A DNA stretch of 64,000 nucleotides from Kutzneria chonburiensis (GTDB taxonomy: Bacteria > Actinomycetota > Actinomycetes > Mycobacteriales > Pseudonocardiaceae): the NCBI RefSeq assembly GCF_028622115.1, contig NZ_CP097263.1, positions 7,502,001 to 7,566,000 on the forward strand, in the 5' to 3' direction. The notes under the pieces were generated by a model, which made no database searches, was not told the DNA's origin, and worked only from the letters and a program-made list of their open reading frames with translations. This document shows positions 7,571-16,458 of the stretch, piece after piece. Numbering within the stretch: the first letter of the stretch is position 1; the number at the start of each line of letters is the position of its first letter. The position numbers and the translations under genes were made by a program.

Positions 7571-8800
7571 CTACAACGCGTCCCGCAGCACCGGGCACGA
7601 CATGCAGCGCGGGCCGCCGCGGCCGGAGCCCAGCTCGGAGCCGCTGATCCGGAGCACCTCGATGCCGGCCTCCTCGAGCCGCACATTGGTTTCCACATTT
7701 CGCTCATAAGCGACGACAACGCCGGGCGCGACGGCCAGGGTGTTGTTGCCGTCGTCCCACTGCTCGCGTTCCGCGGTCACGGCGTCGAGACCGGTGTCGA
7801 TCACCCGTAGCCGCTCGATGCCCATCGCCGCGGCGGCCGCTTCCAGGAACGGCGACGGCCCGTCCACGCTGACGCCACCGGCGCCGTCGGGCCGCAACGT
7901 GAAGGCGGACAACGAGTCGCGGATGGCCGGGTACATGACCACGGCGTCCCGGTCGACCATGGTGCACACGGTGTCCAGGTGCATGGTGGCGCGCTCCTGC
8001 GCGATCGGCACGGCCAGCACGGTGTGCGCGAGACCGTCCAGGAACACCGAGCGGGCGAACGACTCGGCGCCGGCCGGGGTGGTGCGCTCGCCGACCCCGA
8101 TGGCCAACACGCCCTGGGACAGCAGCAGCACGTCGCCGCCCTCCAACGGGGCAGAGTGTGCGCCGTACGCCCGGGAGGTCTTGGCGAAGCGCGGGTGGTA
8201 CGCGTAGATCAGGTCGGTGATCGAGGATTCACGGCGACGGGCCGGCATCACCAGCGACGACACGGCGACCCGGTCGGCGACCCAGGCCGAGGAGTCGCGG
8301 GTGAACAGCAGGTTAGGCAGCGGTGCGATGGCGAAGTCGTGCGGCTGGTGCATGTGCCGCACCAGCGAAGCGCCCTCAGCCGCCGGCAGCTCCTCGAACG
8401 TCATGCCGGCCATCAGCACGGTAGCCAGGTCGTCCGGGCCGAGCGTGGTCAGGTGCGACCGCAGCGCGTCGGCCAGGTCGATGCCGAGCTGCCGCTCGTC
8501 GACGGCGGCGTAGATGCCGGCGGCGCGGGCCCGCTGGTCGTCCAGCGAGGTCCGCAGCAGGTCGGCCAGCAGCAGCACCTCGACGCCGCGGGAGCGCAGC
8601 GTCTCGGCGAACGCGTCGTGCTCCTCCTGGGCCCGGCCGACCCAGGGGATGCCGTCGAACAGCAGCTGGTCGTTGTTGCGCGGGGTCAGCCGCTTCAGTT
8701 CCAGGCCGGGCCGGTGCAGCAGCACCGTGCGCAGCGGCCCGACCTCGCTGTCGACCCTCGGCGCGGGCGAGTCCGTGGCAGAACTGATGTCTGAGGTCAC
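7571..8800 (-). CDS. arcA: Arginine deiminase
   Basis: 409 residues. Hydrolyses L-arginine to citrulline and ammonia, the first step of the arginine deiminase pathway. The guanidino-modifying-enzyme landmarks are in order: [17 protein letters not shown] at the N-terminus, NLLFTRDSS, the [14 protein letters not shown] histidine/aspartate segment, and the C-terminal catalytic Cys399 in GGPRCMSCP. No ornithine carbamoyltransferase or carbamate kinase gene is adjacent, so the pathway would have to be completed elsewhere. The GTG start is 7 bases from a TACCCT -10 box, so the mRNA is probably leaderless. Confidence 0.95.
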   Translation of the reverse strand: MTSDISSATDSPAPRVDSEVGPLRTVLLHRPGLELKRLTPRNNDQLLFDGIPWVGRAQEEHDAFAETLRSRGVEVLLLADLLRTSLDDQRARAAGIYAAVDERQLGIDLADALRSHLTTLGPDDLATVLMAGMTFEELPAAEGASLVRHMHQPHDFAIAPLPNLLFTRDSSAWVADRVAVSSLVMPARRRESSITDLIYAYHPRFAKTSRAYGAHSAPLEGGDVLLLSQGVLAIGVGERTTPAGAESFARSVFLDGLAHTVLAVPIAQERATMHLDTVCTMVDRDAVVMYPAIRDSLSAFTLRPDGAGGVSVDGPSPFLEAAAAAMGIERLRVIDTGLDAVTAEREQWDDGNNTLAVAPGVVVAYERNVETNVRLEEAGIEVLRISGSELGSGRGGPRCMSCPVLRDAL

Positions 8801-8807
8801 GGCTTCG

Positions 8808-8813
8808 AGGGTA
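8808..8813 (-). promoter_or_regulatory. arcA: -10 element (TACCCT) for leaderless arcA
   Basis: TACCCT on the minus strand ends 7 bases before the GTG of arcA with no ribosome site between. The rest of the gap 8814-8934 is AT-richer than its surroundings and holds a small inverted repeat (TCAGAA with TTCTGA near 8862-8884) of unknown use. Confidence 0.5.
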
Positions 8814-8934
8814 ACCAGGCGACAGTGGATTTGTCGCCCCTCAACCGGGTATTACGGCGATTTCAGAAACAGAATGACGTTCTGAGCAACGGTTCGTTAA
8901 ACAAAAGTGCCATTCGAGCAGCGATCTGTTGTCG

Positions 8935-9738
8935 TCACAATCCGGGGATGACACCCTTCAGGAGGGCGTAGCCGACGAAGGAGAAGATGTCGAGGATGGT
9001 GTGCGCGATCACCAGCGCCCACAGCCGGTTGAACCGCTGCCACACCCGGCCGAACACCAGCCCCAGCACGATGTTGCCGAGGAAGCCGCCGAAGCCCTGG
9101 TACAGGTGGTACGACCCGCGCAGCACGGCCGCGGTGACCAGCGAGGTGTTCTCGCCCCAGCCGAACCGGCGCAGCCGCGTGATCAGGTAGCCGACGACCA
9201 GCGACTCCTCGGCCCACGCGTTGCCGAAGGCCGACAGGATCAGCACCGGCACCCGCCACCAGGTGTCGCCCAGCGCCGACGGCACCACGTTCAGGTTGAT
9301 GCCGATGGCCCTGGTCAGGAAGTAGAACCCCAGTCCGGGGATGCCGATCAGCGCGGCCAGGCCGCAGCCGGCCAGCAGGTCCTTGCCCGGCCGGGTCCGG
9401 TCGAGTCCGACCAGTCGCGGCCCGATGCCGGCCCGCCACAGCAGGTACGCGCCGAGTGCGCCCCAGGCCAGCAGTTGCAGGATCCCGGCCAGCTGGGCCA
9501 GCAGGTCCAGCAGGTCGATCGACGCCTGCTTGACGTTCAGCGCCACGCTCTGCTTGTTCAGCGGCGCGGTTTGGAGCAGCGAGTTGAGCAACGAGATCAG
9601 GCTGCGGATCCCGGAAAGCCCCAGCGTCGCGCTGAAGACGATCAGCAGTTCCCAGGTGTAGCCGCGCCGCTCCGTCGGATCGGTGATCGCGTCCGTGACC
9701 CGCGCCGGGGCCAGCCAGCTGCGCACAACACTCGCCAT
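8935..9738 (-). CDS. CPBP-family intramembrane metalloprotease
   Basis: 267 residues with about six to eight membrane helices. The CPBP (Rce1/abortive-infection) motifs are present: Glu177-Glu178 in NAWAEESLVVGYL, Arg207 and His211 in RGSYHLYQG, and His246 in VIAHTILD. Members cleave within or next to the membrane; in bacteria their roles include bacteriocin immunity and envelope functions, but the substrate here is unknown. It follows the DUF2470 gene by 18 bases on the same strand and so may lie in the same iron-regulated unit. Confidence 0.9.
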   Translation of the reverse strand: MASVVRSWLAPARVTDAITDPTERRGYTWELLIVFSATLGLSGIRSLISLLNSLLQTAPLNKQSVALNVKQASIDLLDLLAQLAGILQLLAWGALGAYLLWRAGIGPRLVGLDRTRPGKDLLAGCGLAALIGIPGLGFYFLTRAIGINLNVVPSALGDTWWRVPVLILSAFGNAWAEESLVVGYLITRLRRFGWGENTSLVTAAVLRGSYHLYQGFGGFLGNIVLGLVFGRVWQRFNRLWALVIAHTILDIFSFVGYALLKGVIPGL

Positions 9739-9756
9739 GCCGGCGGACGCTACCCG

Positions 9757-10545
9757 TTACCCCCGCTGGGCCTGTGTCAAGAACGGGCAGCCCATCAGGC
9801 GTCGCAGCTCGCCGGACAGCTCCGTGGGCGTGCTGACCGGGTGCGCGAAGGCGATCCGGACGTCGTGATCACCTTCGACGGCCTCCACGCGCAGCCGCAG
9901 GCCGAGCCGGTCCAGGCCGAGCGGGCGGACGTGGCCGCCGCGCAGGTGCTCGGGCAGGTGTCGGCTGAGCAGCTCGACGACGTCCCGGTGGGACAGCTCC
10001 AGGTGCCGCAGCCACTGATCTTCCTGCTGGTGGAACGGGTCGGGCTGGGCCTCGCCGAACTCGCTCGGCCGAACCGAACTGGTGCCTTCGGCGTCGGCGA
10101 CGACCATCGAGGCCGGCGTCAGCCGGAGCACGGTGGCGCCGTGGCCGGCGTCCAGCAGGCGCGGATCGGGCTTGGCCTCGACGACCTCGAGGACGGCGGC
10201 CCGGGCCTCCTCGCCGTCCAGAGCCCGCAGCCAACCGGTGATCCAGAGCAGACCGCGCACCGGCTCGCGCAGCGGCACGGGCGCGGTGTCGGCCAGTTCG
10301 AGCATGCCGGTCAGCTCGCCGCGCGGGGCCTGCGCGGCCAGCCCGACCAGCGGATCGTTGTCACGGAACAGGAACGTGGCGACCCCGTTCGCATGCACGT
10401 GGTGCAGCATCGGCACGGTCCGGGACGCCGGGGCCGACGCCTCGTCGGCCCCGGGCAGCACCGCGGCCCGGCCCCCGCGCGCGGCGATCGTCCTTGCCCG
10501 CTCCGCCGCGGTGGGCGCCGGCGGCCGGTACGTGGCCTGGCTCAT
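9757..10545 (-). CDS. DUF2470 domain-containing protein (HugZ-like)
   Basis: 262 residues with a split-barrel-like N-terminal part (TVPMLHHVHANGVATFLFRDNDPLVG) and a C-terminal DUF2470 domain (HVRPLGLDRLGLRLRVEA, then ELRRLMGCPFLT). Related proteins act in heme binding or heme-iron use (HugZ family). The promoter carries a 15/19 match to the IdeR/DtxR iron box, which independently supports a role in iron or heme handling. GGAGGTGA just ahead of the ATG at 10545 is a good ribosome site. The precise reaction is unproven. Confidence 0.88.
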   Translation of the reverse strand: MSQATYRPPAPTAAERARTIAARGGRAAVLPGADEASAPASRTVPMLHHVHANGVATFLFRDNDPLVGLAAQAPRGELTGMLELADTAPVPLREPVRGLLWITGWLRALDGEEARAAVLEVVEAKPDPRLLDAGHGATVLRLTPASMVVADAEGTSSVRPSEFGEAQPDPFHQQEDQWLRHLELSHRDVVELLSRHLPEHLRGGHVRPLGLDRLGLRLRVEAVEGDHDVRIAFAHPVSTPTELSGELRRLMGCPFLTQAQRG

Positions 10546-10559
10546 CGCTCACCTCCAAG

Positions 10560-10578
10560 TTAGGTCACCCTAACCTCT
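10560..10578. promoter_or_regulatory. IdeR/DtxR iron box
   Basis: TTAGGTCACCCTAACCTCT matches the IdeR/DtxR consensus TTAGGTTAGCCTAACCTAA at 15 of 19 positions, including both TAGG and CCTAAC arms. It sits 15 bases ahead of the minus-strand DUF2470 start, where an iron-loaded repressor would block transcription. Derepression of the DUF2470-CPBP pair under iron limitation is the expected outcome. Confidence 0.7.
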
Positions 10579-10623
10579 GTCGGCCGGTCTTGGGAAGGAC
10601 TCGTTCGAGTGTCCCTGACCAGG

Positions 10624-11784
10624 TCATCTACCGACCGCCATGCCCGCTTCCTCCGCCCAGGCTGCCACGTCGTCCCGCCGCAGCGCAGCCGCCAGCAGGT
10701 CGGGGAACCTGTCCGGAGTACAGGCGAAGGCCGGCGCGCCCAGTTCGGACAGCCGCGCGGCCAGCTCGTGGTCGTAGGCCGGCGCACCGCTGTCGGACAG
10801 CGCCAGCAGCACCACCACGGTCACACCGCTGGCCACCAGCTCCCGCACCCGGCGCAGCAGCTCGCCGGCCACGCCGCCCTCGAACAGGTCGCTGATCAGC
10901 ACCATCACCGAGTCGGCCGGCCGCTTGATCAGCGACTGGCCGTAGGCCACGGCCCGGTTGATGTCGGTGCCGCCGCCGAGCTGGGTGGAGAACAGCACGT
11001 CCACCGGGTCGTCCAGGGTCTCGGTCAGGTCGACTACCTCGGTGTCGAACACCACCAGCTTGGTGTCCACGGCGCGGATCGAGGCCAGCACCGCGCCGAA
11101 CACCGCGGAGTAGACCACCGACTCGGCCATCGAGCCGGACTGGTCGACCAGCAGCACCACGTCCCGCAGCGAGGCGGTGCGCGACCGCCGCTGACGGCCG
11201 ATCAGGTCGCCGACCACCACCGTCTTCTGCGCCGGCTGGTAGTTCTTCAGGTTGGCCCTGATGGTCGTGGCCCAGTCCACATCGGACAGACGAGGGCGAC
11301 GGGTGCGCCGCGACCGGTCGATCGCCCCGTGCACGGCGGCCAGCAGCCGGTCGGCCAGCTTGCGCTCGACCTCCTCGACCACCTTGCGCACGACGGCCCG
11401 CGCGGTTTCCCTGGTACGGGCGGGAATTGCCTTGGACAGCGAGACGAGCGTGCCGACCAGTCGCACGTCCGGCTCGACCGTCGACAGCAGTTCCGGCTCC
11501 AGCAGCAGCTTGTTCAGGCCGAGCCGCTCCACGGCGTCGCGCTGCATCACCTGCACCACGGAGGTCGGGAAGTACGTGCGGACGTCGCCGAGCCAGCGGT
11601 GCAGGACCGGGTTACTGTTGCCCAAGCCGGCAGTGCGCTTGCCGTCGCCGCTACCACCGTCACCGCCGCCGTAGAGCGCGGTCAGCGCCCCGTCCCGACG
11701 CTCATCGTCCGCGCCCAGACCGCCCATCTCACCGGCCGCGCCGCCGAGCAGCAGCCGCCACCGCCGTTGCCGTTCGTCGCTCAC
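10624..11784 (-). CDS. VWA domain-containing protein (YehP-like)
   Basis: 386 residues; last gene of the five-gene SWIM-MoxR operon. The C-terminal half is a von Willebrand factor A domain with an intact metal-ion-dependent adhesion site, DQSGS at 214-218, followed by the later Thr (GGGTDIN) and Asp (LISDLFEGG) ligands. The N-terminal half (GNSNPVLHRWLGDVRTYFP, then helical) is specific to this operon type. E. coli YehP is the counterpart in yehLMPQ. MoxR ATPases commonly act with VWA partners in protein or metal-cofactor remodelling; the client here is unknown. The GTG start overlaps the DUF5682 stop by 4 bases. Confidence 0.93.
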   Translation of the reverse strand: MSDERQRRWRLLLGGAAGEMGGLGADDERRDGALTALYGGGDGGSGDGKRTAGLGNSNPVLHRWLGDVRTYFPTSVVQVMQRDAVERLGLNKLLLEPELLSTVEPDVRLVGTLVSLSKAIPARTRETARAVVRKVVEEVERKLADRLLAAVHGAIDRSRRTRRPRLSDVDWATTIRANLKNYQPAQKTVVVGDLIGRQRRSRTASLRDVVLLVDQSGSMAESVVYSAVFGAVLASIRAVDTKLVVFDTEVVDLTETLDDPVDVLFSTQLGGGTDINRAVAYGQSLIKRPADSVMVLISDLFEGGVAGELLRRVRELVASGVTVVVLLALSDSGAPAYDHELAARLSELGAPAFACTPDRFPDLLAAALRRDDVAAWAEEAGMAVGR

Positions 11785-13988
11785 GCCGATGCTCCGATCA
11801 GGTCGCGGACGTGGGCGGCCAGGCGCTCGGCCCGGTCCTCGTCCCAGTCTCCGGTTGGCACCACCACGGTCCGGCTGCCGCCGGCCATCACGCGGTCGCC
11901 GAGGGTGCGGCGCTCGGCCGAGCTGAAGTCGCCGACCGCGCGCCGTAGCAGCGGCAACGCGTCCGCGAACGCCTCGGGCGACAGGCCGGTGAGCCAGGTG
12001 TCGATCAGCGCGAACATCCGGTCGTCGGCGGCCAGCAGTGCGGCCGAGCCGCGCAGGAAGCCGGCCACGAAGGCCGTCGCACCGGAGGTCGAAGACTCTG
12101 CGCGGGAAAGCTGGGCGGACACCGCTCGATGCAGTCGGGCGGCCACGGAATCTGTATCCAGGTCGCCGGATTCCCACAGCAGCCGAGTCGCCCGACCGGC
12201 CGGCAGACCGTGTGCGTCGGCCAGCCCGACCAGCCGGATCAGCGCGTCCCGCCACACCGCCCGGTGATCGTCGTCGGCGGCCAGGCCGGCGGCGTCCTGG
12301 GCGGCGTCGAGGGCGGCCACCAGCTGGTCGGCGGTGTCGTCGTCCACGTTGCGGCAGGCCAACGGCAGCCCGACCGCGCCACGGGCCAGCAGGCCGTGCA
12401 GCGCGGATCGCAGCAGCTCGGGATCGGTGCCGCGTACGGAGCCGTAGCGCACTGTGCTGGCCAGGGAGGGCAAGGCCTGCAACAACTCGGCGGCGTCGGT
12501 CGCGGCGGCGGCGCACCGGTCGAGGGCTCGACGGGCAGCGGCCACGGCGGCCGGCGACTCGCAGAAGACCGACTGCTCCAACACTGTGGCGGCCTTGGCC
12601 ACACGGTCGGCGTCCTCGGCGCGCTGACGCAAAACCTGCTCAGCTGCGGCTTCCACGGTCGTGCCGTGCCGCGCGGCGGCCGCCACGGCGACTGCGAGGC
12701 TCGGATCCCAGCGCACCCGCCACGCCTCGGCGAAGGTGCCGGTGCTGTTGGTGTGGTCGTGCTCGCCCCACGGCACGTCCAGCACATTCAAGCGCCGCAA
12801 CAACTTCGACCGCTCGCGGTCCATGTCCTTACGGAGGTCGAGCCGGAACTGCTTCTCGATCGCGGCCGCCGGCAGCCGCAGACGTCGTTGCAGGCGTTCG
12901 AGATCCGCGGCCAGCGGCGAGCGCGGCACGCCCTCGCCGACCATGCCCAGTTCCTCGCCGACCACCAGCTTCTCGTGCACGATCCGCAGCGGCGTGTCGT
13001 CACCGCCGCACAGCACGGCCAGCGTCGCCTCGCTGACCTCGGCCAACCCGGGCGACGGCCGGCCTCGCATGGCCGCCAACGCGTCGGCCAGCCGTACGGC
13101 CTCGACGGCGCTGGCCGTGGACGCCGGCAGATCTTCGTCACGCAACACCTGGCATGCGCGGGCGAACCAGCGCGGCACCGCGTCGCCGGCGGCCGCGGTC
13201 TCCCACAGATGCGCGTACCAGCCGGGGGAGGCGATGCCGGCGCCGTACCCGGCGGCGTTCGCCAGCCGGCCGTGGCTCCACGGCACCCAGGTGCCGCTGA
13301 TCTTCTTCTTCGGCAGGCCTTTGAGCAGCGCGGTATCCGCCCCCACCGTGGGCAGGTCCAGCAGCGCCGGCACGTGCCAGGCACCGCAGACGACCACGAT
13401 CGGGCCGTCGACCTCCTTGAGCCCCTTGCGGATCGCCTGCCGCATCGCCGCCTCGCGACGCAACGTGCGCTGGCCGACGTGGTCGGCGAACTCCTCCCGC
13501 AGCGCGGTCATTGCCTCGGCGACGGCCTGTGCCAGCCCGATCGGATCGGCCGCCGCGTGGTGCTCGACGACGTCCTCCCACCAGCGTTCCGGGTCGTCGA
13601 AGCCGGCGGCCTCAGCCAGCAGACCCAGCGGGTCGATGGCCACCCGGTCCGGCTCGTCGTCCTCGCCCAGCGTCGCCGCCGCGGCCAGGTCGAAGAACCG
13701 CAGCGGGACGGCGTTCTCGTCGGCCCAGCGCAGCGCCTGCCACTCCGGCGAGAAGCCGGCGAACGGCCAGAACGCGGCCGTCGCCGGATCGGCCTCGTCG
13801 TGCAGCAGCAGCGCGACCGGCGGGGTCAGCCCGCTCACGTGCGCGACCAGCCCGTCGGCCTCCGGCGGCCCCTCCACGAGCACCAGCGCCGGCTCGACGG
13901 CCGCCAGCGCGGCGGCCACCATCCGCGCCGATCCCGGCCCGTGGTGGCGGATGCCGAGCAGCGTGACGCGGTCGGGGAGCTTGGGCAT
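11781..13988 (-). CDS. DUF5682 family protein (YehM-like)
   Basis: 735 residues. The conserved head reads TLLGIRHHGPGSARM (His15, His16) and VLVEGPPEAD (Glu39), with GAWHVPALL (His205) about 165 residues later. This spacing of a GxxH-like motif, a glutamate and a second GxxH recalls the TIKI/TraB/EreA hydrolase superfamily, an inference I could not test. The long remainder is helical and family-specific. E. coli YehM is the equivalent. The ATG at 13988 overlaps the MoxR stop by one base (TGATG). Confidence 0.92.
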   Translation of the reverse strand: MPKLPDRVTLLGIRHHGPGSARMVAAALAAVEPALVLVEGPPEADGLVAHVSGLTPPVALLLHDEADPATAAFWPFAGFSPEWQALRWADENAVPLRFFDLAAAATLGEDDEPDRVAIDPLGLLAEAAGFDDPERWWEDVVEHHAAADPIGLAQAVAEAMTALREEFADHVGQRTLRREAAMRQAIRKGLKEVDGPIVVVCGAWHVPALLDLPTVGADTALLKGLPKKKISGTWVPWSHGRLANAAGYGAGIASPGWYAHLWETAAAGDAVPRWFARACQVLRDEDLPASTASAVEAVRLADALAAMRGRPSPGLAEVSEATLAVLCGGDDTPLRIVHEKLVVGEELGMVGEGVPRSPLAADLERLQRRLRLPAAAIEKQFRLDLRKDMDRERSKLLRRLNVLDVPWGEHDHTNSTGTFAEAWRVRWDPSLAVAVAAAARHGTTVEAAAEQVLRQRAEDADRVAKAATVLEQSVFCESPAAVAAARRALDRCAAAATDAAELLQALPSLASTVRYGSVRGTDPELLRSALHGLLARGAVGLPLACRNVDDDTADQLVAALDAAQDAAGLAADDDHRAVWRDALIRLVGLADAHGLPAGRATRLLWESGDLDTDSVAARLHRAVSAQLSRAESSTSGATAFVAGFLRGSAALLAADDRMFALIDTWLTGLSPEAFADALPLLRRAVGDFSSAERRTLGDRVMAGGSRTVVVPTGDWDEDRAERLAAHVRDLIGASA

Positions 13989-15088
13989 CAGGCGTAACCG
14001 GCCAGGTCGTGGTCCTGGCAGGCGCGGTACAGGTCGCGCCACTCCGGCCGCTCCTTGACCACGGCCTCCAGGTATTCCTGCCAGGCGGCGGTGTCCGACA
14101 CGCGGTCCTTGACCACGGCGCCGAGCAGCCCGGAGGCCAGCTCGTCGGCCCCGAGGTTGCCGTCACCGAAGTGCGCCGCGAGCGCCATGCCGCTGGTGAT
14201 CACGGAGATCGCCTCGGCCGTGGACAGGCTGCCGCTCGGCTTCTTGAGCTGAGTGCGACCGTCCACCGTGGACCCATTGCGCAGCTCGCGGAACACCCGC
14301 ACCACCCGGCGCACCTCCTCCAGGGCCGGCGGCTCGGCCGGCAGCTGGAGCGCCCGCCCGAGCTGGGCGGCCCGGCTGGAGACGATCTCCACCTCGGCGT
14401 CCTCGCTGGCCGGCGGGGGCAGCACCACGGTGTTGAACCGGCGGGCCAGCGCCGAGGACATCTGGTTCACGCCACGGTCCCGGTCGTTGGCCGTGGCGAT
14501 GATCGAGAAGCCGGGCACGGCCTGAACCTGGAAGTTCAGCTCCGGCACCGGCAATGCCTTCTCGGAAAGCACGGTGATCAGCGAGTCCTGCACCTCGGAC
14601 GGCATCCGGGTGAGCTCCTCGACCCGGGCGATGGCCCCGGTCTTCATGGCCCGCAGCACCGGGCTGGGCACCAACGCCGCCTCGCTCGGCCCTTCCGCGA
14701 TCAGCCGGGCGTAGTTCCAGCCGTAGCGGACGGATTCCTCACTCGTGCCGGCCGTGCCCTGCACGACGAGCGTGGAGTCGCCGCTGACGGCCGCGGCCAG
14801 GTGCTCGGACAGCCACGACTTCGCGGTGCCGGGCACGCCGACCAGCAGCAGCGCGCGGTCGGTGGCCAGCGTGGCCACGGCGACCTCGACGATCCGCCGG
14901 TCGCCAACGTACTTCGGGGTGATGGCGGTGCCGTCGGGCAGCTCGCCGCCGAGCACGTAGCGGACCACGGCCTGCGGCGACAGCTTCCACATCGGCGGCT
15001 TCGGGCGGTCGTCAACCGCCGCCAGCGCTTGCAGCTCGGCGGCGTACTGCTGCTCGGCAGACGGCCGCAGCACGGTTTCGGAAGTCAC
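13988..15088 (-). CDS. MoxR-type AAA+ ATPase (YehL-like)
   Basis: 366 residues. AAA+ ATPase of the MoxR class: Walker A GVPGTAKS at 84-91, sensor-1 region IIATANDRDRG, then MSSALARRFNTVVLP with the arginine typical of MoxR. The Walker B region is AIARVEELTRMP, with Glu158-Glu159 where DE is usual; E. coli YehL has a similar EEL sequence, so this is a subfamily trait, not decay. It would use ATP to remodel a target together with the VWA partner encoded two genes downstream. GTG start overlaps the DUF5691 stop (GTGA). Confidence 0.94.
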   Translation of the reverse strand: MTSETVLRPSAEQQYAAELQALAAVDDRPKPPMWKLSPQAVVRYVLGGELPDGTAITPKYVGDRRIVEVAVATLATDRALLLVGVPGTAKSWLSEHLAAAVSGDSTLVVQGTAGTSEESVRYGWNYARLIAEGPSEAALVPSPVLRAMKTGAIARVEELTRMPSEVQDSLITVLSEKALPVPELNFQVQAVPGFSIIATANDRDRGVNQMSSALARRFNTVVLPPPASEDAEVEIVSSRAAQLGRALQLPAEPPALEEVRRVVRVFRELRNGSTVDGRTQLKKPSGSLSTAEAISVITSGMALAAHFGDGNLGADELASGLLGAVVKDRVSDTAAWQEYLEAVVKERPEWRDLYRACQDHDLAGYA

Positions 15089-16458
15089 TGATCGCCCTTT
15101 CGATCGAACGCGTCCCGCAGTTGGACGCGCAGGTGCAGCACGGCTTGTTCGTTGGTGTGTTCCGGCCAGCGTTCGGCGATCCGTGGCCATTGCGCGGTCA
15201 ATACGCCGACATCGCCTCTGGTCAGCAGTACGGGCGGCGGCCGCCCGGTGCGCCACCCGGGCGTGACGGCGACGACGAAGCGTTCCAGCAGCGCCTCGGT
15301 GGTGCCGGCCGACCACGGCCCCGGCAGTTGCGAGCAGCCGTGGTCGAGCAGGTCGTACTTCCAGTCGTGCGACACGGCGACCAGCACTTCGGAGGCTGTG
15401 CGTGCCGGCAGCGAGTCGATCGCGTCCAGCAGCGCCATGCCGGTCAGCACCTCGGACGCCGCCAGCGCCCACGGCACCGGGTCGGCCGCCAGCGGTAGCG
15501 CATCGGCGATGCCTTGCAGCAGCGGCTTGGCCCATGGGCTGGCCATCACCTGGTCCAGCTCCCAGAACTCCGGTGGCACCGACGCCGCGGCGGCGCGCAG
15601 TCGGCCGGCGATGCCGATCTCGGTGTTGCCGTCGTGCAGCAGGTCCCGCTTCTCGGCCTCGTCCGGCTCCAGCTCGAACCGTCCGTCCGGGATCACGTCG
15701 GCGTCGCGCAGGCCGTCCCAGAGCCGGCGCTCGGCCCGCTGCGCCAACGCCGTTCCCGGCAGCTTGCGCAGCAGCCGCAACGCCAGGTCGTGCACGCCGG
15801 CGGCCCGGTCGTCCAACGCGGCCTCGAGGATCGGCTCGTCCTCGATGGACAGGCCGACCTCGAGCGCGTTGATCAGCAGCTGCCGATCGGTCGCCCGGCG
15901 CTCTTCCGGGAACCGCTCCGCGATCAGTGCTCGGACCGCCCCCTGGTCGGTCCGCCGCCACAGCCGCAGCGCGGTCAGCCGCCTGCCGGCCGGCGCATCC
16001 GGGTCGTACGGCTCCTGCTCGTCGACGCCGATCGCCCACGACCAGTCCTTGCTCAACTGCGCCAGCCACCGGCCGCGCGCCCCCAACACGAGCCGGATCG
16101 CCGGTCGCAGCGTCGGACGCCCCCCGCCCAGCGCCAGCAACTGCGGCAACTGGGCATGCGTCGCAACGACCTTGGCCCGGCTGGCCGCCGCGCACCACTC
16201 CGTCAGCAGGGCTTCGTCGTCCCAGCCCAAAACCTGGGCCAGCACGGTGCGCGCCGAATCACCGGCCAGCTGCGCATTCTCCGGCGGTGCAAGGGAAATT
16301 GGCGTCAAATCGGCCGGCGTCATCGGCAGCCGCGCGCCGAACCGGGCCACGCCCAGCGCCGCGCAGTCGGTCAGCAGCGTGTCCCGGTCGACGTTGCCTC
16401 GGCGCGTCCCGACGAGCAGCTGTTGCACGGTGTCCTGCCACCGTTGCTCCATGTTCAC
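15085..16458 (-). CDS. DUF5691 family protein
   Basis: 457 residues, helical and repeat-like, without signal peptide or membrane helices. It begins near MEQRWQDTVQQLLVGTRRG and ends in a charged helix. DUF5691 proteins occur between the SWIM and MoxR genes in this operon type and have no known activity; the alternating helices (DLALRLLRKLPGTALAQRAERRL and similar) suggest a HEAT-like scaffold, as inference. The GTG at 16458 is preferred because GGAGG lies 7 bases upstream and gives the same 4-base overlap as its neighbours; ATG 16452 is the alternative. Confidence 0.9.
   Translation of the reverse strand: MNMEQRWQDTVQQLLVGTRRGNVDRDTLLTDCAALGVARFGARLPMTPADLTPISLAPPENAQLAGDSARTVLAQVLGWDDEALLTEWCAAASRAKVVATHAQLPQLLALGGGRPTLRPAIRLVLGARGRWLAQLSKDWSWAIGVDEQEPYDPDAPAGRRLTALRLWRRTDQGAVRALIAERFPEERRATDRQLLINALEVGLSIEDEPILEAALDDRAAGVHDLALRLLRKLPGTALAQRAERRLWDGLRDADVIPDGRFELEPDEAEKRDLLHDGNTEIGIAGRLRAAAASVPPEFWELDQVMASPWAKPLLQGIADALPLAADPVPWALAASEVLTGMALLDAIDSLPARTASEVLVAVSHDWKYDLLDHGCSQLPGPWSAGTTEALLERFVVAVTPGWRTGRPPPVLLTRGDVGVLTAQWPRIAERWPEHTNEQAVLHLRVQLRDAFDRKGDQ

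Noticed and set aside
10609-12267. 552-codon open frame on the plus strand
   Set aside because: Antisense to the VWA and DUF5682 genes, which carry clear family motifs; such long shadows are normal in very GC-rich DNA.
12129-13997. 622-codon open frame on the plus strand
   Set aside because: Antisense shadow of DUF5682; product is rich in Arg/Gln/Gly without domain features.
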